Of a DNA stretch of 64,000 nt, positions 26,142 to 35,026 are shown in pieces. Source of the stretch: DUTS01 sp050951605. GTDB lineage: Bacteria > Bacillota > Peptococcia > DRI-13 > DTU073. The stretch is from the NCBI GenBank assembly GCA_050951605.1, contig JBMNJJ010000009.1, forward strand, positions 434,001-498,000. The letters run 5' to 3'. Below the pieces are notes generated by a model. The model worked only from the letters and a program-made list of their open reading frames with translations. It searched no databases and was not told the DNA's origin. The translations under genes were made by a program, and so were the position numbers. Position 1 is the stretch's first letter, and the number at the start of each line of letters is the position of its first letter.

Positions 26142-27563
26142 ATGGAAAAAAGAGAAATTAATGAAATACTTAAAAATGCATTAAATAGCGGAGCAGATTT
26201 TGCTGAACTTTTTTGGGAACAAAAAGAAACGGCACTAATTAATTGTGAAGAGAATCGTATTGAACGAATTAATTCAGGTTTGGAAGAGGGTGTGGGAATC
26301 AGGACAATTGCTGGGGAAAACACATCATATGCTTTTACTAATGATTTATCTTTTGCTCGGCTTTTAGAGGTTGCCCAAATGGCAGGGAAGGGAGCACAAA
26401 AGCAGCAGGAGCCATTAGAAATAAAAGCTTTTCATACACCGCAGGCTCCTTTGAAATTAGAAATAAAAAAACCCCCTCGGGAAATAGGAACGGAGAAAAA
26501 AGTACAAATCGTTCTTGAAGCTAATGAGGCGGCTCGACAGATAGATCCGCGTATTCGGCAGGTTAAGGTAAATTATGGTGATGTGCAACAAAAAGTTACG
26601 ATTGCTAATTCCGAAGGTGTTTTTGTGGAAGATTTACGAACAAGAACTCGGCTTTCTGTTCATGCCATAGCTGCAGAAGGAAATCTTATTCAGACAGGTT
26701 TTCAATCTCTGGGGGGAAGTCAAGGTTTTGAGTTATTAGAGGAAAATGACCCGACTCAGATTGCAAAAAGAGCGGCACAAAGAGCAATTTTAATGTTGTC
26801 GGCAAAACCGGCACCTTCAGGTAAAATGCCTGTGGTTCTGGCAGGTAAAGCTGGAGGAACGATGGTGCATGAGGCTTGTGGTCATGGTTTAGAAGCGGAC
26901 CTTGTGCAAAAAGGACTTTCGGTATATGCAGGAAGAAAAGGTCAAGAAGTAGCTTCGCCTTTGATTACGGTCGTGGATGATGGATTACTTAGTGGAAAGT
27001 TTGGCACAACGCGCTATGATGATGAAGGTACACCATGTGGGAAAAATGTTTTAATTAAGCAGGGTGTATTGGAAAATTATATGTATGATTTAAAAACAGC
27101 TAAACAAGATGATGTGCAGTCTACGGGAAATGGACGTCGTGAATCATATCAGAGTCGTCCTATTCCTAGGATGAGAAATACATATATTGCTTCGGGTAAA
27201 ACAGACTCGGAAAAGATAATTAAAGAAACGAAGGAAGGTTTACTTGTAACGGCAATGGGTGGAGGGCAAGTTAATACTATAAATGGTGATTATGTTTTTG
27301 ATGTAGCTGAAGCTTATGTAATAAAGGACGGTGAAGCAGTTTATCCTGTGAGAGGAGCCACATTAACCGGTAATGGACCGGAAACATTAAGGTTAGTAGA
27401 GAAGGTAGGAAAAGACCTTGACTTTACGATCGGGATTTGTGGTAAGGAAGGACAGGGTGTTCCTGTTTCTGACGCACAGCCCACTATGGCAATACGAGAG
27501 CTTATTGTCGGTGGTACAGGAGGAGATTTTGTTTCACAAGGAAAGAAAATTAGGCGCTTATAA
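26142..27563 (+). CDS. tldD: TldD family metalloprotease
   Basis: 473 residues. The zinc motif HEACGHGLEAD (HExxxH type) sits in the middle, followed by GGTMVHEACGH context, TRYDDEGTPC and TGNGRRESYQSRPIPRMRNT, all diagnostic of catalytic TldD. With TldE it forms a heterodimer that processes unfolded small peptides such as modified peptide precursors. AGGATGAGG lies upstream of the ATG. The tldE gene starts about 24 bp downstream, making a two-gene unit. Confidence 0.95.
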   Translation: MEKREINEILKNALNSGADFAELFWEQKETALINCEENRIERINSGLEEGVGIRTIAGENTSYAFTNDLSFARLLEVAQMAGKGAQKQQEPLEIKAFHTPQAPLKLEIKKPPREIGTEKKVQIVLEANEAARQIDPRIRQVKVNYGDVQQKVTIANSEGVFVEDLRTRTRLSVHAIAAEGNLIQTGFQSLGGSQGFELLEENDPTQIAKRAAQRAILMLSAKPAPSGKMPVVLAGKAGGTMVHEACGHGLEADLVQKGLSVYAGRKGQEVASPLITVVDDGLLSGKFGTTRYDDEGTPCGKNVLIKQGVLENYMYDLKTAKQDDVQSTGNGRRESYQSRPIPRMRNTYIASGKTDSEKIIKETKEGLLVTAMGGGQVNTINGDYVFDVAEAYVIKDGEAVYPVRGATLTGNGPETLRLVEKVGKDLDFTIGICGKEGQGVPVSDAQPTMAIRELIVGGTGGDFVSQGKKIRRL

Positions 27564-27586
27564 GGGAAAAAGGAGTGAAATATTTA

Positions 27587-28918
27587 ATGAAAGCTATAGC
27601 CCCCGAAGTGCTAGAACTAGCCAAAAAGAAAGGTGCAAAGATAGCAGAAATATTCATGTTAAATTCTAAGGAATTAACTATTGAAGTAGCAAAACAGGAA
27701 GTTGAAAACTTAAAACTTGCTGAAGAACAAGGTTTTGGTTTGCGTGTAATTTCTGATAATAGATTAGGTTATGCTTATAGTTCGGATTTATCTAAGGAGT
27801 CCATAATAAAAACAGTGGAGAAGGCTATCCATAATTCACGTTTAGTTGCAGAGGACTTTGCTTGGGAAGTGGCTGAACCGGTTAATTATTACCCAAAATT
27901 GGAGTTATATAATCAGGAGATTTTAGAAAAGCCGTTAGAGAAGAAAATATCCTTAGCAAAGGAATTAGAAAACGCAGCTTTGGCTTATGACTCCCGGGTA
28001 CGACAAGTAGAAAAAGCTGTATATCAGGATTCTATCTATCATGTATCTATTTTTAATTCACTTGGTTTAGAGGGTAATTATCAAGGTTCTTTTTGTGGCT
28101 TATATGGAGTAGCGATAGGTCAAGAAGGTAAAGATGCACAAACAGGTTTTAGTATGGACTTTACTCTCAAATATGAAGACTTAAATCCCACTAAGGTTGG
28201 TGAGGAAGCAGGAAAAAAGGCTGTGCGAATGTTGGGGGCACAACCAATGCCTTCGGCAAAACTTCCGATTGTTCTTGACCCTTATGTAATGGTAGGGGTA
28301 TTGGGTGTTTTACAGACTGCTTTTTCAGGGGAAGCGGTTTTAAAAGGAACCTCTTTTTTAGCGGGTAAAGAGGGAAAAAAGGTGGCTAGCTCCTTAGTTA
28401 AAATTATCGACCATGGGGCTTTGCAAGGACAACTAGGCTCTTCACCTTTTGATAGTGAAGGGACTCCAACCGGAGAAACGGTTTTGGTGAGAGACGGTGA
28501 ATTGCAAGGATTTCTGCATAATCTTTATACAGCACGTAAAATCGGTGTTGTTTCCACAGGGAATGCGGTAAGAGCTAGTTATAAATCAACGCCTGAAGTG
28601 GGTACTACTAATTTTTATTTAGACAAAGGGTCTGTTTCACGTCAAGATCTTTTAGGGGAAATCAAGAAAGGATTATATGTTACAGAAGTAATGGGTTTAC
28701 ATACAGCGAACCCAATTTCCGGTGACTTTTCTTTGGGTGCTTCGGGATTACTGATTGAAAATGGTGAATTAACAAGACCAATAAAAGGTGTGGCGATTGC
28801 CGGCAATTTGCAGGACTTGTTAATGGGAATTGACCTAGTAGCCGATGACTTAACTTTTTATGCCGGGCAAGGGGCTCCCACGGTAAGAATTCAAGGGCTT
28901 ACGATTAGTGGGAAATAG
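27587..28918 (+). CDS. tldE: TldE/PmbA family protein (TldD partner)
   Basis: 443 residues. It shares the TldD fold (GSSPFDSEGTPTGETVLVRD, STGNAVRASYKSTPEVGTTN) but has no HExxxH zinc motif, as expected for the non-catalytic TldE/PmbA partner. ATG 27587 is 11 bases after AAGGAG; GTG 27575 overlaps that site. The paired arrangement with tldD supports one heterodimeric protease. No RiPP precursor or modification gene is visible nearby, so the pair probably has a general role. Confidence 0.94.
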   Translation: MKAIAPEVLELAKKKGAKIAEIFMLNSKELTIEVAKQEVENLKLAEEQGFGLRVISDNRLGYAYSSDLSKESIIKTVEKAIHNSRLVAEDFAWEVAEPVNYYPKLELYNQEILEKPLEKKISLAKELENAALAYDSRVRQVEKAVYQDSIYHVSIFNSLGLEGNYQGSFCGLYGVAIGQEGKDAQTGFSMDFTLKYEDLNPTKVGEEAGKKAVRMLGAQPMPSAKLPIVLDPYVMVGVLGVLQTAFSGEAVLKGTSFLAGKEGKKVASSLVKIIDHGALQGQLGSSPFDSEGTPTGETVLVRDGELQGFLHNLYTARKIGVVSTGNAVRASYKSTPEVGTTNFYLDKGSVSRQDLLGEIKKGLYVTEVMGLHTANPISGDFSLGASGLLIENGELTRPIKGVAIAGNLQDLLMGIDLVADDLTFYAGQGAPTVRIQGLTISGK

Positions 28919-28993
28919 CAGAGAGGACTAGGAAACTGGTATAAATTATGATAAAATTTAATAGTGATTTCTAGATTAGAGTAGGTGTTGATG

Positions 28994-29443
28994 ATGTTTA
29001 AGGTTTATGTAATTCATGGACCTAATCTTAACTTGTTGGGAAGCAGGGAACCAGCAGTATATGGAGAGCTTACCCTTAAGGAGTTAAATAACCAATTGAT
29101 TAGTTATGGTGAAAAATTAGGGCTAAAGGTAGAAACTTTTCAGTCAAATCATGAAGGAGTTCTAGTGGAGAAGATTCAAGAAGTGGCAAGTTATGATTAC
29201 TTGATTATTAACGCTGCAGCTTATACCCACACTAGCATTGCTATCAGGGATGCTCTTTTAGCTACGGGGACACCGACGATAGAGGTACATATTAGTAATC
29301 TTTATCAACGCGAAGATTTTCGTCAATGTTCTTTACTGGCTGATATTGTTCAGGGGCAGATTATGGGATTAGGGGTATTAGGTTATCGTTTAGCTTTAGA
29401 TGCTGCAATTCATTTTTTACAGGGAGGAACCACTATTGCCTAA
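28994..29443 (+). CDS. aroQ: 3-dehydroquinate dehydratase, type II
   Basis: About 149 residues, the standard length of dodecameric type II enzymes, which convert 3-dehydroquinate to 3-dehydroshikimate. Visible motifs are IHGPNLNLLGSREPAVYG (catalytic Arg and Tyr), FQSNHEG, INAAAYTHTS, and EVHISNLYQREDFR with the catalytic His. ATG 28994 sits six bases after AGGTG; ATG 28991 is equally plausible. The stop overlaps the next gene by eight bases. Together with aroK it serves chorismate synthesis. Confidence 0.94.
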   Translation: MFKVYVIHGPNLNLLGSREPAVYGELTLKELNNQLISYGEKLGLKVETFQSNHEGVLVEKIQEVASYDYLIINAAAYTHTSIAIRDALLATGTPTIEVHISNLYQREDFRQCSLLADIVQGQIMGLGVLGYRLALDAAIHFLQGGTTIA

Positions 29444-30503
29444 ACTTTCTAAGGTTAAAAAATGGCTTCAAGATAAAGAATTAGATGCTTTTTTGATTTC
29501 TAAACCTGAACATTGTTTTTATTTAAGTGGTTTTACGGGAACTAGTGGCTGTTTAGTTGTTACTAATTCTCCGGGGAAAAACTTTTTAATTACAGATTTT
29601 CGTTATAAGGAACAAGCAGAGGCTCAAGCAAAGGGGTATGAACTTGTTCTTTGGGAAGATTCATTTTTTCAGACTTTAGGGGAACTTTTTCAACAACATG
29701 AGTTAAAAAAAATAGGATTAGATCAGGAAAAAATAACTTTAGCTACTTATGAAAAACTAAAAAAAGATGCTCCTAAGGTAACCTTTTTTCCTTTACAAGA
29801 TCCTTGTGTGGAATTAAGAAAGATAAAAAGTGTAGAGGAGCTTAAATTATTAAAAAAAGCTATAGAAATTAGTGACAAGGCCTTTCTTCATATTTTAGAG
29901 GTTATTCATCCGGGCTTGACGGAAAAAGAAGTTGCTTTAGAGTTAGAGTTTTTTATGCGACGCTTGGGTGGGACAAGAAATGCTTTTGAAACTATTGTTG
30001 CTTCCGAAAATCGATCGGCACTTCCTCATGGAGTAGCTTCAACGCGGGTTATTCAAACCGGAGACCTTGTCTTGATGGATTTTGGTACTGTATATCAAGG
30101 ATATCATTCTGATTTGACGAGGACTTTAGTTTTAGGTGAACCTGATGCTTTGCAGTGGGAAAGATATATGCTTATTTTAAAAGCTCAAGAAGCAGTTTTT
30201 CGGGAAATTCAACCTGGGATGAAAGCTTGTGAGGCTGATGCTCTCGCCCGTAATCTTATTAAAGAAGCCGGGTATGGTAAAAACTTTGGTCATAGTTTAG
30301 GACATGGAGTAGGTTTGGAAATACACGAAGGTCCTAGTTTATCACCCCGAGATGAAACTATTTTGGAGCCGGGAATGGTGGTAACAGTAGAACCCGGTAT
30401 TTATATCTCAGGATGGGGTGGTATTCGAATCGAAGATATGCTGGTAATTACACCGGGTGGTTGTGAAAGATTAACAAAATCACCACAAGTGTTTAAAGTA
30501 TAA
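29436..30503 (+). CDS. Xaa-Pro peptidase (M24 family aminopeptidase P / prolidase)
   Basis: 355 residues: a creatinase-like N-terminal domain (LISKPEHCFYLSGFTGTSGC) and a C-terminal pita-bread metallopeptidase domain. The five metal ligands fall in LMDFGTVYQGYHSDLTRT (two Asp), SLGHGVGLEIHEGP (His), VTVEPGIYI (Glu) and GIRIEDMLV (Glu). It removes N-terminal residues ahead of proline or splits X-Pro dipeptides. The start is TTG 29436, eight bases after GGGAGG and overlapping the aroQ stop. It is followed by efp in the common Firmicutes order aroQ-pepP-efp. Confidence 0.93.
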   Translation: MPKLSKVKKWLQDKELDAFLISKPEHCFYLSGFTGTSGCLVVTNSPGKNFLITDFRYKEQAEAQAKGYELVLWEDSFFQTLGELFQQHELKKIGLDQEKITLATYEKLKKDAPKVTFFPLQDPCVELRKIKSVEELKLLKKAIEISDKAFLHILEVIHPGLTEKEVALELEFFMRRLGGTRNAFETIVASENRSALPHGVASTRVIQTGDLVLMDFGTVYQGYHSDLTRTLVLGEPDALQWERYMLILKAQEAVFREIQPGMKACEADALARNLIKEAGYGKNFGHSLGHGVGLEIHEGPSLSPRDETILEPGMVVTVEPGIYISGWGGIRIEDMLVITPGGCERLTKSPQVFKV

Positions 30504-30534
30504 AAATTATTTACTTTTATAGAGGAGGCAAAAA

Positions 30535-31092
30535 ATGATTTCAACAACAGATTTTCGAACAGGATTAACTTTTGAATTAGAAGGAGATGTAGTTCAAGTC
30601 GTAGAATTTCAACATGTAAAACCGGGAAAAGGGGCAGCATTTGTCCGTTGTAAATTACGGAGTCTAAAAACGGGTGCTGTTGTGGAAAAGACTTTTCGTC
30701 CGGGAGAAAAATTTCCTAGGGCACATATAGAGCGAAAAGAAATGCAATATTTATATAAAGATGGGGATAGTTGGGTTTTTATGGATGTAGAAACATATGA
30801 GCAAGTGTCCGTTTTGGAAAAGGATTTAGAAGATGCTCCTAAGTATTTAAAAGAAAATATGATAACAGGAATTCTTTTTTATCAGGGAGGGGTTATAGGT
30901 GTAGACCTTCCCAAACAGGTAGAACTAAAAGTAACAGAAACAGAACCCGGGATTAAAGGTGATACTGCTTCGGGAGGAAGCAAATCTGCAACATTAGAAA
31001 CTGGGGTTGATGTACAAGTACCCTTTTTTATTAATCAAGGAGATGTTCTGGTTATTGATACACGTACAGGAGAATATGTTAGTCGTGCCTAA
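30535..31092 (+). CDS. efp: Translation elongation factor P
   Basis: 185 residues and three beta-barrel domains, the normal size. ISTTDFRTGLTFELEGDVVQ starts domain I, and the loop lysine falls in KPGKGAAFVR, where EF-P is often modified. The C-terminal VPFFINQGDVLVIDTRTGEY is conserved. It relieves ribosome stalling at polyproline stretches. GAGGAGG precedes the ATG by seven bases. It probably shares a transcript with the peptidase upstream. Confidence 0.97.
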   Translation: MISTTDFRTGLTFELEGDVVQVVEFQHVKPGKGAAFVRCKLRSLKTGAVVEKTFRPGEKFPRAHIERKEMQYLYKDGDSWVFMDVETYEQVSVLEKDLEDAPKYLKENMITGILFYQGGVIGVDLPKQVELKVTETEPGIKGDTASGGSKSATLETGVDVQVPFFINQGDVLVIDTRTGEYVSRA

Positions 31093-31134
31093 AGAGCATA
31101 ATATTTATAATAATTAAAAAGGAGGGTAAAAAAA

Positions 31135-31632
31135 ATGGATGGTTTAAAGAAGAAGGTGGGTTATTTAAAAGGTCTTGCTGAAGGTATTACTTTTGATGAA
31201 AAAAGTAAAGAAGGGAAATTATTTAAGGCAATAATTGATGTGCTTGATGAAATGGCGATGACAATTGAGGAGGTTGCACTTAATCAAGTAGAGATTGAAA
31301 ATTATTTAGATGCATTTGATGAAGACTTAGGTGACCTGGAAGATGTTATTTTTGGTGAAGAAGGAGAATTTATTTTTGACGAGGAAGAGGAGTTTGAAGA
31401 GGATGAGGAGGATGAGGAGAAAGAAGATCAGAACGAAGATGAAGGAACAGAAGAAGAGTTAGAATTAGCTTGCCCTTATTGTTTAAGTGTGCTTGATTTA
31501 GAACCTAACATTTTGGAAGATGAGGATGTATTAGAGATAATTTGTCCAAATTGTGACAAGACGATCTATGTTAATGATAATCAGTTAGAAATGAAAAAAG
31601 AGGGAGAAGCAGAAAAAGAACAGTCTAATTAA
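31135..31632 (+). CDS. CD1247-type protein with acidic linker and zinc ribbon
   Basis: 165 residues. The N-terminal MDGLKKKVGYLKGLAEGITF is the conserved CD1247 N-terminal domain found across Clostridia. A long acidic stretch (mostly Glu and Asp, residues ~75-112) follows. The C-terminus carries CPYC and CPNC pairs, a zinc-ribbon-like knuckle. Function is unknown; the acidic, zinc-bearing build suggests a nucleic-acid-mimic or RNA polymerase/ribosome-binding accessory, which is speculation. AAGGAGG precedes the ATG. It sits between efp and hydF, a common clostridial neighbourhood. Confidence 0.82.
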   Translation: MDGLKKKVGYLKGLAEGITFDEKSKEGKLFKAIIDVLDEMAMTIEEVALNQVEIENYLDAFDEDLGDLEDVIFGEEGEFIFDEEEEFEEDEEDEEKEDQNEDEGTEEELELACPYCLSVLDLEPNILEDEDVLEIICPNCDKTIYVNDNQLEMKKEGEAEKEQSN

Positions 31633-31693
31633 ATTCACTTGGTGATTAAATAGATGTTTTAACATTCGGAGATATATTTTAAGGAGTTTAATA

Positions 31694-32917
31694 ATGAGTA
31701 GTTTACATGATACACCTCGTGCTAATCGTCTTCATATTGCTTTGTTTGGGATTACTAATGCCGGAAAGTCTAGCTTGATTAATACTTTGACGGGTCAAGA
31801 AATTGCTTTAGTTTCTAAGGTCAAAGGCACGACAACTGACCCTGTTTATAAGGCTATGGAGATCCCCTTTTTAGGTCCTGTTATGTTTATTGACACAGCA
31901 GGATTAGATGACCAAAGTGAGTTAGGAGAGCTAAGGAAAAAAAAGACTCTAGAGGTATTAAATAAAACAGATATAGCAATTTTAGTCTGTGATGCTGTAG
32001 TTGGGATTACTGATTTTGATTGCCAAATTTTAGATTTATTGCAAGAGAAAAAAATACCTCTTTTAGGTGTCGTAAATAAAATTGACCTTGTTGCTGATGC
32101 TAAAAAAAAGCTGATGGAATATGCACAAAAATTAAGAATAAAGTTACTGGGAATTAGTACTAGCACAGGAAAAGGGCTAAAAGAATTAAAAGAGGCTTTA
32201 ATTAAGATTGTCCCTGAAGATGAAGATAATTTTCAAATTGTGGGTGATTTAATTGCTCCGGGTGATTTTGTTGTTTTAGTTATTCCCATAGATGAGTCCG
32301 CTCCTAAAGGTAGATTAATTTTGCCACAACAGCAAACTTTGCGTAACATTTTAGATAACAATGCTATGGGAGTAGTAACAAAGGATGAGCAATTAAAAGT
32401 CATTTTGGCTAATTTACAAAAAAAACCACGTTTGGTAATCACTGATTCTCAAGTTTTTCATAAAGTAGCTAAAGAAACACCGGAAGATGTGTGGTTAACT
32501 TCTTTTTCCATTCTTTTTGCTCGGCACAAAGGAGATTTAAAGGAATTAGTTCAAGGTGCACAAGCTATCGAAACGCTTCAAGACGGGGATAAGATTTTGA
32601 TTGCTGAAGCTTGTACCCATCATCGTCAATCTGATGATATCGGTACGGTAAAAATTCCGCACTGGTTACGGCAGAAAACAGGGAAAGAGTTAATTTTTGA
32701 ATATAGTAGTGGTTATTCTTTTCCTGATAATTTACAGGAGTATGCTTTAATTATTCATTGTGCCGGGTGTATGCTTAATCGTAAGGCGATGCTTTATCGG
32801 ATTAGCCAAGCCCAAGATGCCGGGGTGCCAATCGTTAACTATGGAGTTTTAATTGCTTATTTACATGGAATTTTGCAAAGGTCGTTATTACCTTTTGGAC
32901 TAGATTTAAGCTATTAA
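31694..32917 (+). CDS. hydF: [FeFe]-hydrogenase H-cluster maturation GTPase HydF
   Basis: 407 residues. The N-terminal GTPase has G1 FGITNAGKSS (18-27), G3 DTAG and G4 NKID. The C-terminal cluster-binding domain shows EACTHHR and HCAGCMLNRK, the C-x-H and CxxC ligands of the scaffold 4Fe-4S cluster. HydF carries the 2Fe subcluster precursor made by HydE and HydG and delivers it to apo-hydrogenase. HydE, HydG and a hydrogenase are not in the window, so the operon is scattered. It implies hydrogen metabolism and strict anaerobiosis. AAGGAG precedes the ATG. Confidence 0.95.
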   Translation: MSSLHDTPRANRLHIALFGITNAGKSSLINTLTGQEIALVSKVKGTTTDPVYKAMEIPFLGPVMFIDTAGLDDQSELGELRKKKTLEVLNKTDIAILVCDAVVGITDFDCQILDLLQEKKIPLLGVVNKIDLVADAKKKLMEYAQKLRIKLLGISTSTGKGLKELKEALIKIVPEDEDNFQIVGDLIAPGDFVVLVIPIDESAPKGRLILPQQQTLRNILDNNAMGVVTKDEQLKVILANLQKKPRLVITDSQVFHKVAKETPEDVWLTSFSILFARHKGDLKELVQGAQAIETLQDGDKILIAEACTHHRQSDDIGTVKIPHWLRQKTGKELIFEYSSGYSFPDNLQEYALIIHCAGCMLNRKAMLYRISQAQDAGVPIVNYGVLIAYLHGILQRSLLPFGLDLSY

Positions 32918-32950
32918 TATTAAAATTTATAAATAAAAAATAATGAACAA

Positions 32951-32983
32951 AAAAAGAAGGGAGAAAAACCCTTCTTTTTTTTT
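32951..32983 (+). terminator. Terminator after hydF
   Basis: GAAGGG (32956-32961) pairs with CCCTTC (32969-32974) around a 7-nt loop, with A-rich sequence before and nine T after. It separates hydF from the spoIIIA operon. Confidence 0.9.
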
Positions 32984-32995
32984 GCATAAAAATGG

Positions 32996-33030
32996 AACTT
33001 GGACAATATATTATATTAGCTGTCCAAGTT
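32996..33030 (+). promoter_or_regulatory. Perfect 10-bp hairpin in the spoIIIA upstream region
   Basis: AACTTGGACA (32996-33005) and TGTCCAAGTT (33021-33030) are exact inverted repeats with an AT-only-like 15-nt loop. The hairpin ends 19 bp before the spoIIIAA ATG, just ahead of AAAAGGAG. It may be an operator or an mRNA leader structure. A GCATAAA at about 32984 resembles a sigma-E -35, but no convincing -10 follows. Confidence 0.6.
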
Positions 33031-33049
33031 GTTTTAAAAGGAGAAAAAA

Positions 33050-34075
33050 ATGGCTAAAGTTTTTATTAATAAAGAAAAAAGTAATGAGTGTTTATCTAAA
33101 GAAGAAATATCTCCATTAACTGTATCTTCTTTAACCTGGTTTCAGGCAATGTCTCCTCAACTTCAAGAACTAATAAGTGAAGGGTTACAGCCTTTTGTGG
33201 GAGAGGTTGAGGAAATTCGCTTAAGAATAAAAAGACCCATCCTTTTTCGGATTGGGACAAAGGAGCTGACGATAACAGCACAAAAAAAGTTTATTTTACA
33301 ATTGGAGCAAGGTTTTATCATTACAAGAGATGAATTAGAAAGAACTTTACAAATATTAAGTCAGAATTCTCTTTATGCGTGGGAAGATGAATTTAGAAAT
33401 GGTTACCTTACTATACCCGGAGGACATCGCATTGGTTTTGTAGGTAGAGGTGTTTTAGAGCAGGGTAAGATTAAAACATTGAAAGACCTTTCGGGAATAA
33501 ATTATCGTATAGGTCGACAAGTTTTAGGATGTGCTGATGAGGTATTACCTTATCTTGTGAATAAGGAACAAGTTGCACATACGTTAATTATTTCTCCCCC
33601 TCAATGTGGTAAAACTACTTTATTGCGTGATTTGGTTAGGCAAATTAGTACAGGAATACCCGAGCTGTTTTTTTCAGGAACAAATGTAGGTTTGGTAGAT
33701 GAACGTTCAGAAATTGCCGGGATGTATCAAGGTGAACCTCAGTTTCAAATTGGGTTAAGAACTGATGTTTTAGATGCTTGTCCTAAGGCGCAAGGAATGA
33801 TGATGCTGATTAGATCTATGTCCCCAGGGGTTATTGCGACAGATGAAATCGGAAAAAATGAAGATATTGATGCTTTATATAATGCATTACAAGCAGGAGT
33901 AAAAGTAATTACAACTGTTCATGGTAGTAGTTTTGAGGAAATCAAAGAAAGACCTAATCTGCAAACCTTAATAAATTGGCGCTTTTTTGAAAGAATTATT
34001 GTTTTAAGTAGACGTAAAGGTGTAGGTACTTTAGAAATGATTTTAGATGGAAAAACATTAGAAAGGCTGAGGTAG
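33050..34075 (+). CDS. spoIIIAA: Stage III sporulation protein AA (ATPase)
   Basis: 341 residues. It is a secretion-ATPase-like protein of the SpoIIIA-SpoIIQ feeding-tube complex between mother cell and forespore. Walker A is SPPQCGKTTLL, Walker B-like GVIATDEIG, and the N-terminal region EEIRLRIKRPILFRIG and GHRIGFVGR are typical. Energy from this ATPase is needed for forespore engulfment and sigma-G activity. AAAGGAG precedes ATG 33050. It is the first gene of an eight-gene operon, and spoIIIAB starts two bases after its stop. Confidence 0.96.
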   Translation: MAKVFINKEKSNECLSKEEISPLTVSSLTWFQAMSPQLQELISEGLQPFVGEVEEIRLRIKRPILFRIGTKELTITAQKKFILQLEQGFIITRDELERTLQILSQNSLYAWEDEFRNGYLTIPGGHRIGFVGRGVLEQGKIKTLKDLSGINYRIGRQVLGCADEVLPYLVNKEQVAHTLIISPPQCGKTTLLRDLVRQISTGIPELFFSGTNVGLVDERSEIAGMYQGEPQFQIGLRTDVLDACPKAQGMMMLIRSMSPGVIATDEIGKNEDIDALYNALQAGVKVITTVHGSSFEEIKERPNLQTLINWRFFERIIVLSRRKGVGTLEMILDGKTLERLR

Positions 34076-34077
34076 GT

Positions 34078-34596
34078 ATGTTTAAGTTATTAGGAGCCTT
34101 TTGTATTATTGGTGGCTGTAGTTATTTAGGATTAAGAGTAGCTACTCTTTATCGAAAAAGAACGGAATTATTTCGGTTTTTACAAAATGGGCTGACTTTA
34201 TTGGAAACGGAAATTAATTATACTTCGACACCCTTACCCTTAGCTTTAGAAAGGGTAAGTAAAAAAATTAACAAGAATTGTCAGCCCTTGTTTATCAGGG
34301 CTGCTGCTATTTTACAGGAAAAAAAAGGTGCGACTGTAGCTGAAGCTTGGTTGGCAGGTGTGAAAGCACTTGATAAAGAAGTGCCCTTAACTCAGGAAGA
34401 AAAAGAAATATTATATGTTTTTGGACATGGTTTAGGTGGGTCTGCTAAAGAGGAGCAAATAAAGAATATTGCCTTAACCCGAAAACAATTGTCTTTAGTA
34501 GAAACGGTTGCTGAAGAAGAGCAAGCCAAAAATCAAAAAATATGGCAATATTTGGGGTTTTCTTTGGGAGTTATAATCGTACTAATTTTGATTTAA
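34078..34596 (+). CDS. spoIIIAB: Stage III sporulation protein AB
   Basis: 172 residues with a membrane helix at each end (GAFCIIGGCSYLGLRVATLY and the C-terminal FSLGVIIVLILI). The inner region LTLLETEINYTSTPLPLAL is recognisable and resembles type II secretion GspF-like proteins. It is an integral part of the mother-cell SpoIIIA channel. The start is ATG 34078 directly after the spoIIIAA stop, consistent with coupling. Length is normal. Confidence 0.95.
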   Translation: MFKLLGAFCIIGGCSYLGLRVATLYRKRTELFRFLQNGLTLLETEINYTSTPLPLALERVSKKINKNCQPLFIRAAAILQEKKGATVAEAWLAGVKALDKEVPLTQEEKEILYVFGHGLGGSAKEEQIKNIALTRKQLSLVETVAEEEQAKNQKIWQYLGFSLGVIIVLILI

Positions 34597-34614
34597 GAGA
34601 AGAGGAGAAAGTTC

Positions 34615-34809
34615 ATGAAGATTGAGTTAATCTTTCAGATTGCCGGTATAGGTATTCTTACTTCGATTTTTCATATTATTTTGAAGCAGGCTGGGAAAGA
34701 AGAATATTCTTTTATTGCTACTTTAGCTGGGGTGGCTATAGCTTTGATTATGGTTATTCAGCTTTTGGCCGAATTATTGGACCAAGTTAAAGGCGTCTTT
34801 TTTCTGTAA
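34615..34809 (+). CDS. spoIIIAC: Stage III sporulation protein AC
   Basis: 64 residues and two membrane helices, the expected size. IFQIAGIGILTSIFHIILKQ followed by AGKEEYSFIATLAGVAIALI is the SpoIIIAC signature. It is a small membrane subunit of the SpoIIIA channel. AGAGGAG precedes the ATG. Unlike the usual tight SpoIIIAC-SpoIIIAD arrangement, 217 bp separate it from the next gene. Confidence 0.95.
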   Translation: MKIELIFQIAGIGILTSIFHIILKQAGKEEYSFIATLAGVAIALIMVIQLLAELLDQVKGVFFL

Positions 34810-35026
34810 ATTTTGTTGATTGAAGATTCTTTCGCTCTTTTGAACAAGGGCTTTAATGGAACCCTTTAGATAAGCACTTTACTTCCGAGGTACTGCACTT
34901 CGAACTAAGCTATAGTATGTTCTGACCTCCGATAAGTCACCCTCCGGTAAGTACCTTGACCGAAACAGTACGTAGAAATTTTTAACTTCGAATTGGTAAA
35001 CGTTAGAGAAAGTAGAGGAGAGAGAA
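34810..35026 (+). other. Unexplained structured non-coding stretch inside the spoIIIA operon
   Basis: 217 bp without a supportable ORF. Part of it is richer in G and C than its surroundings (28 of 60 bases in 34921-34980). AGGTACT (34888-34894) pairs with AGTACCT (34950-34956). AAGGG and CCCTT form a small stem earlier, and CTCCGATAAGT / CTCCGGTAAGT form an imperfect tandem repeat. It could be an inserted small repeat element, an RNA processing or attenuation site, or a remnant. A normal AGAGGAG ribosome site for spoIIIAD follows it. Confidence 0.5.
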
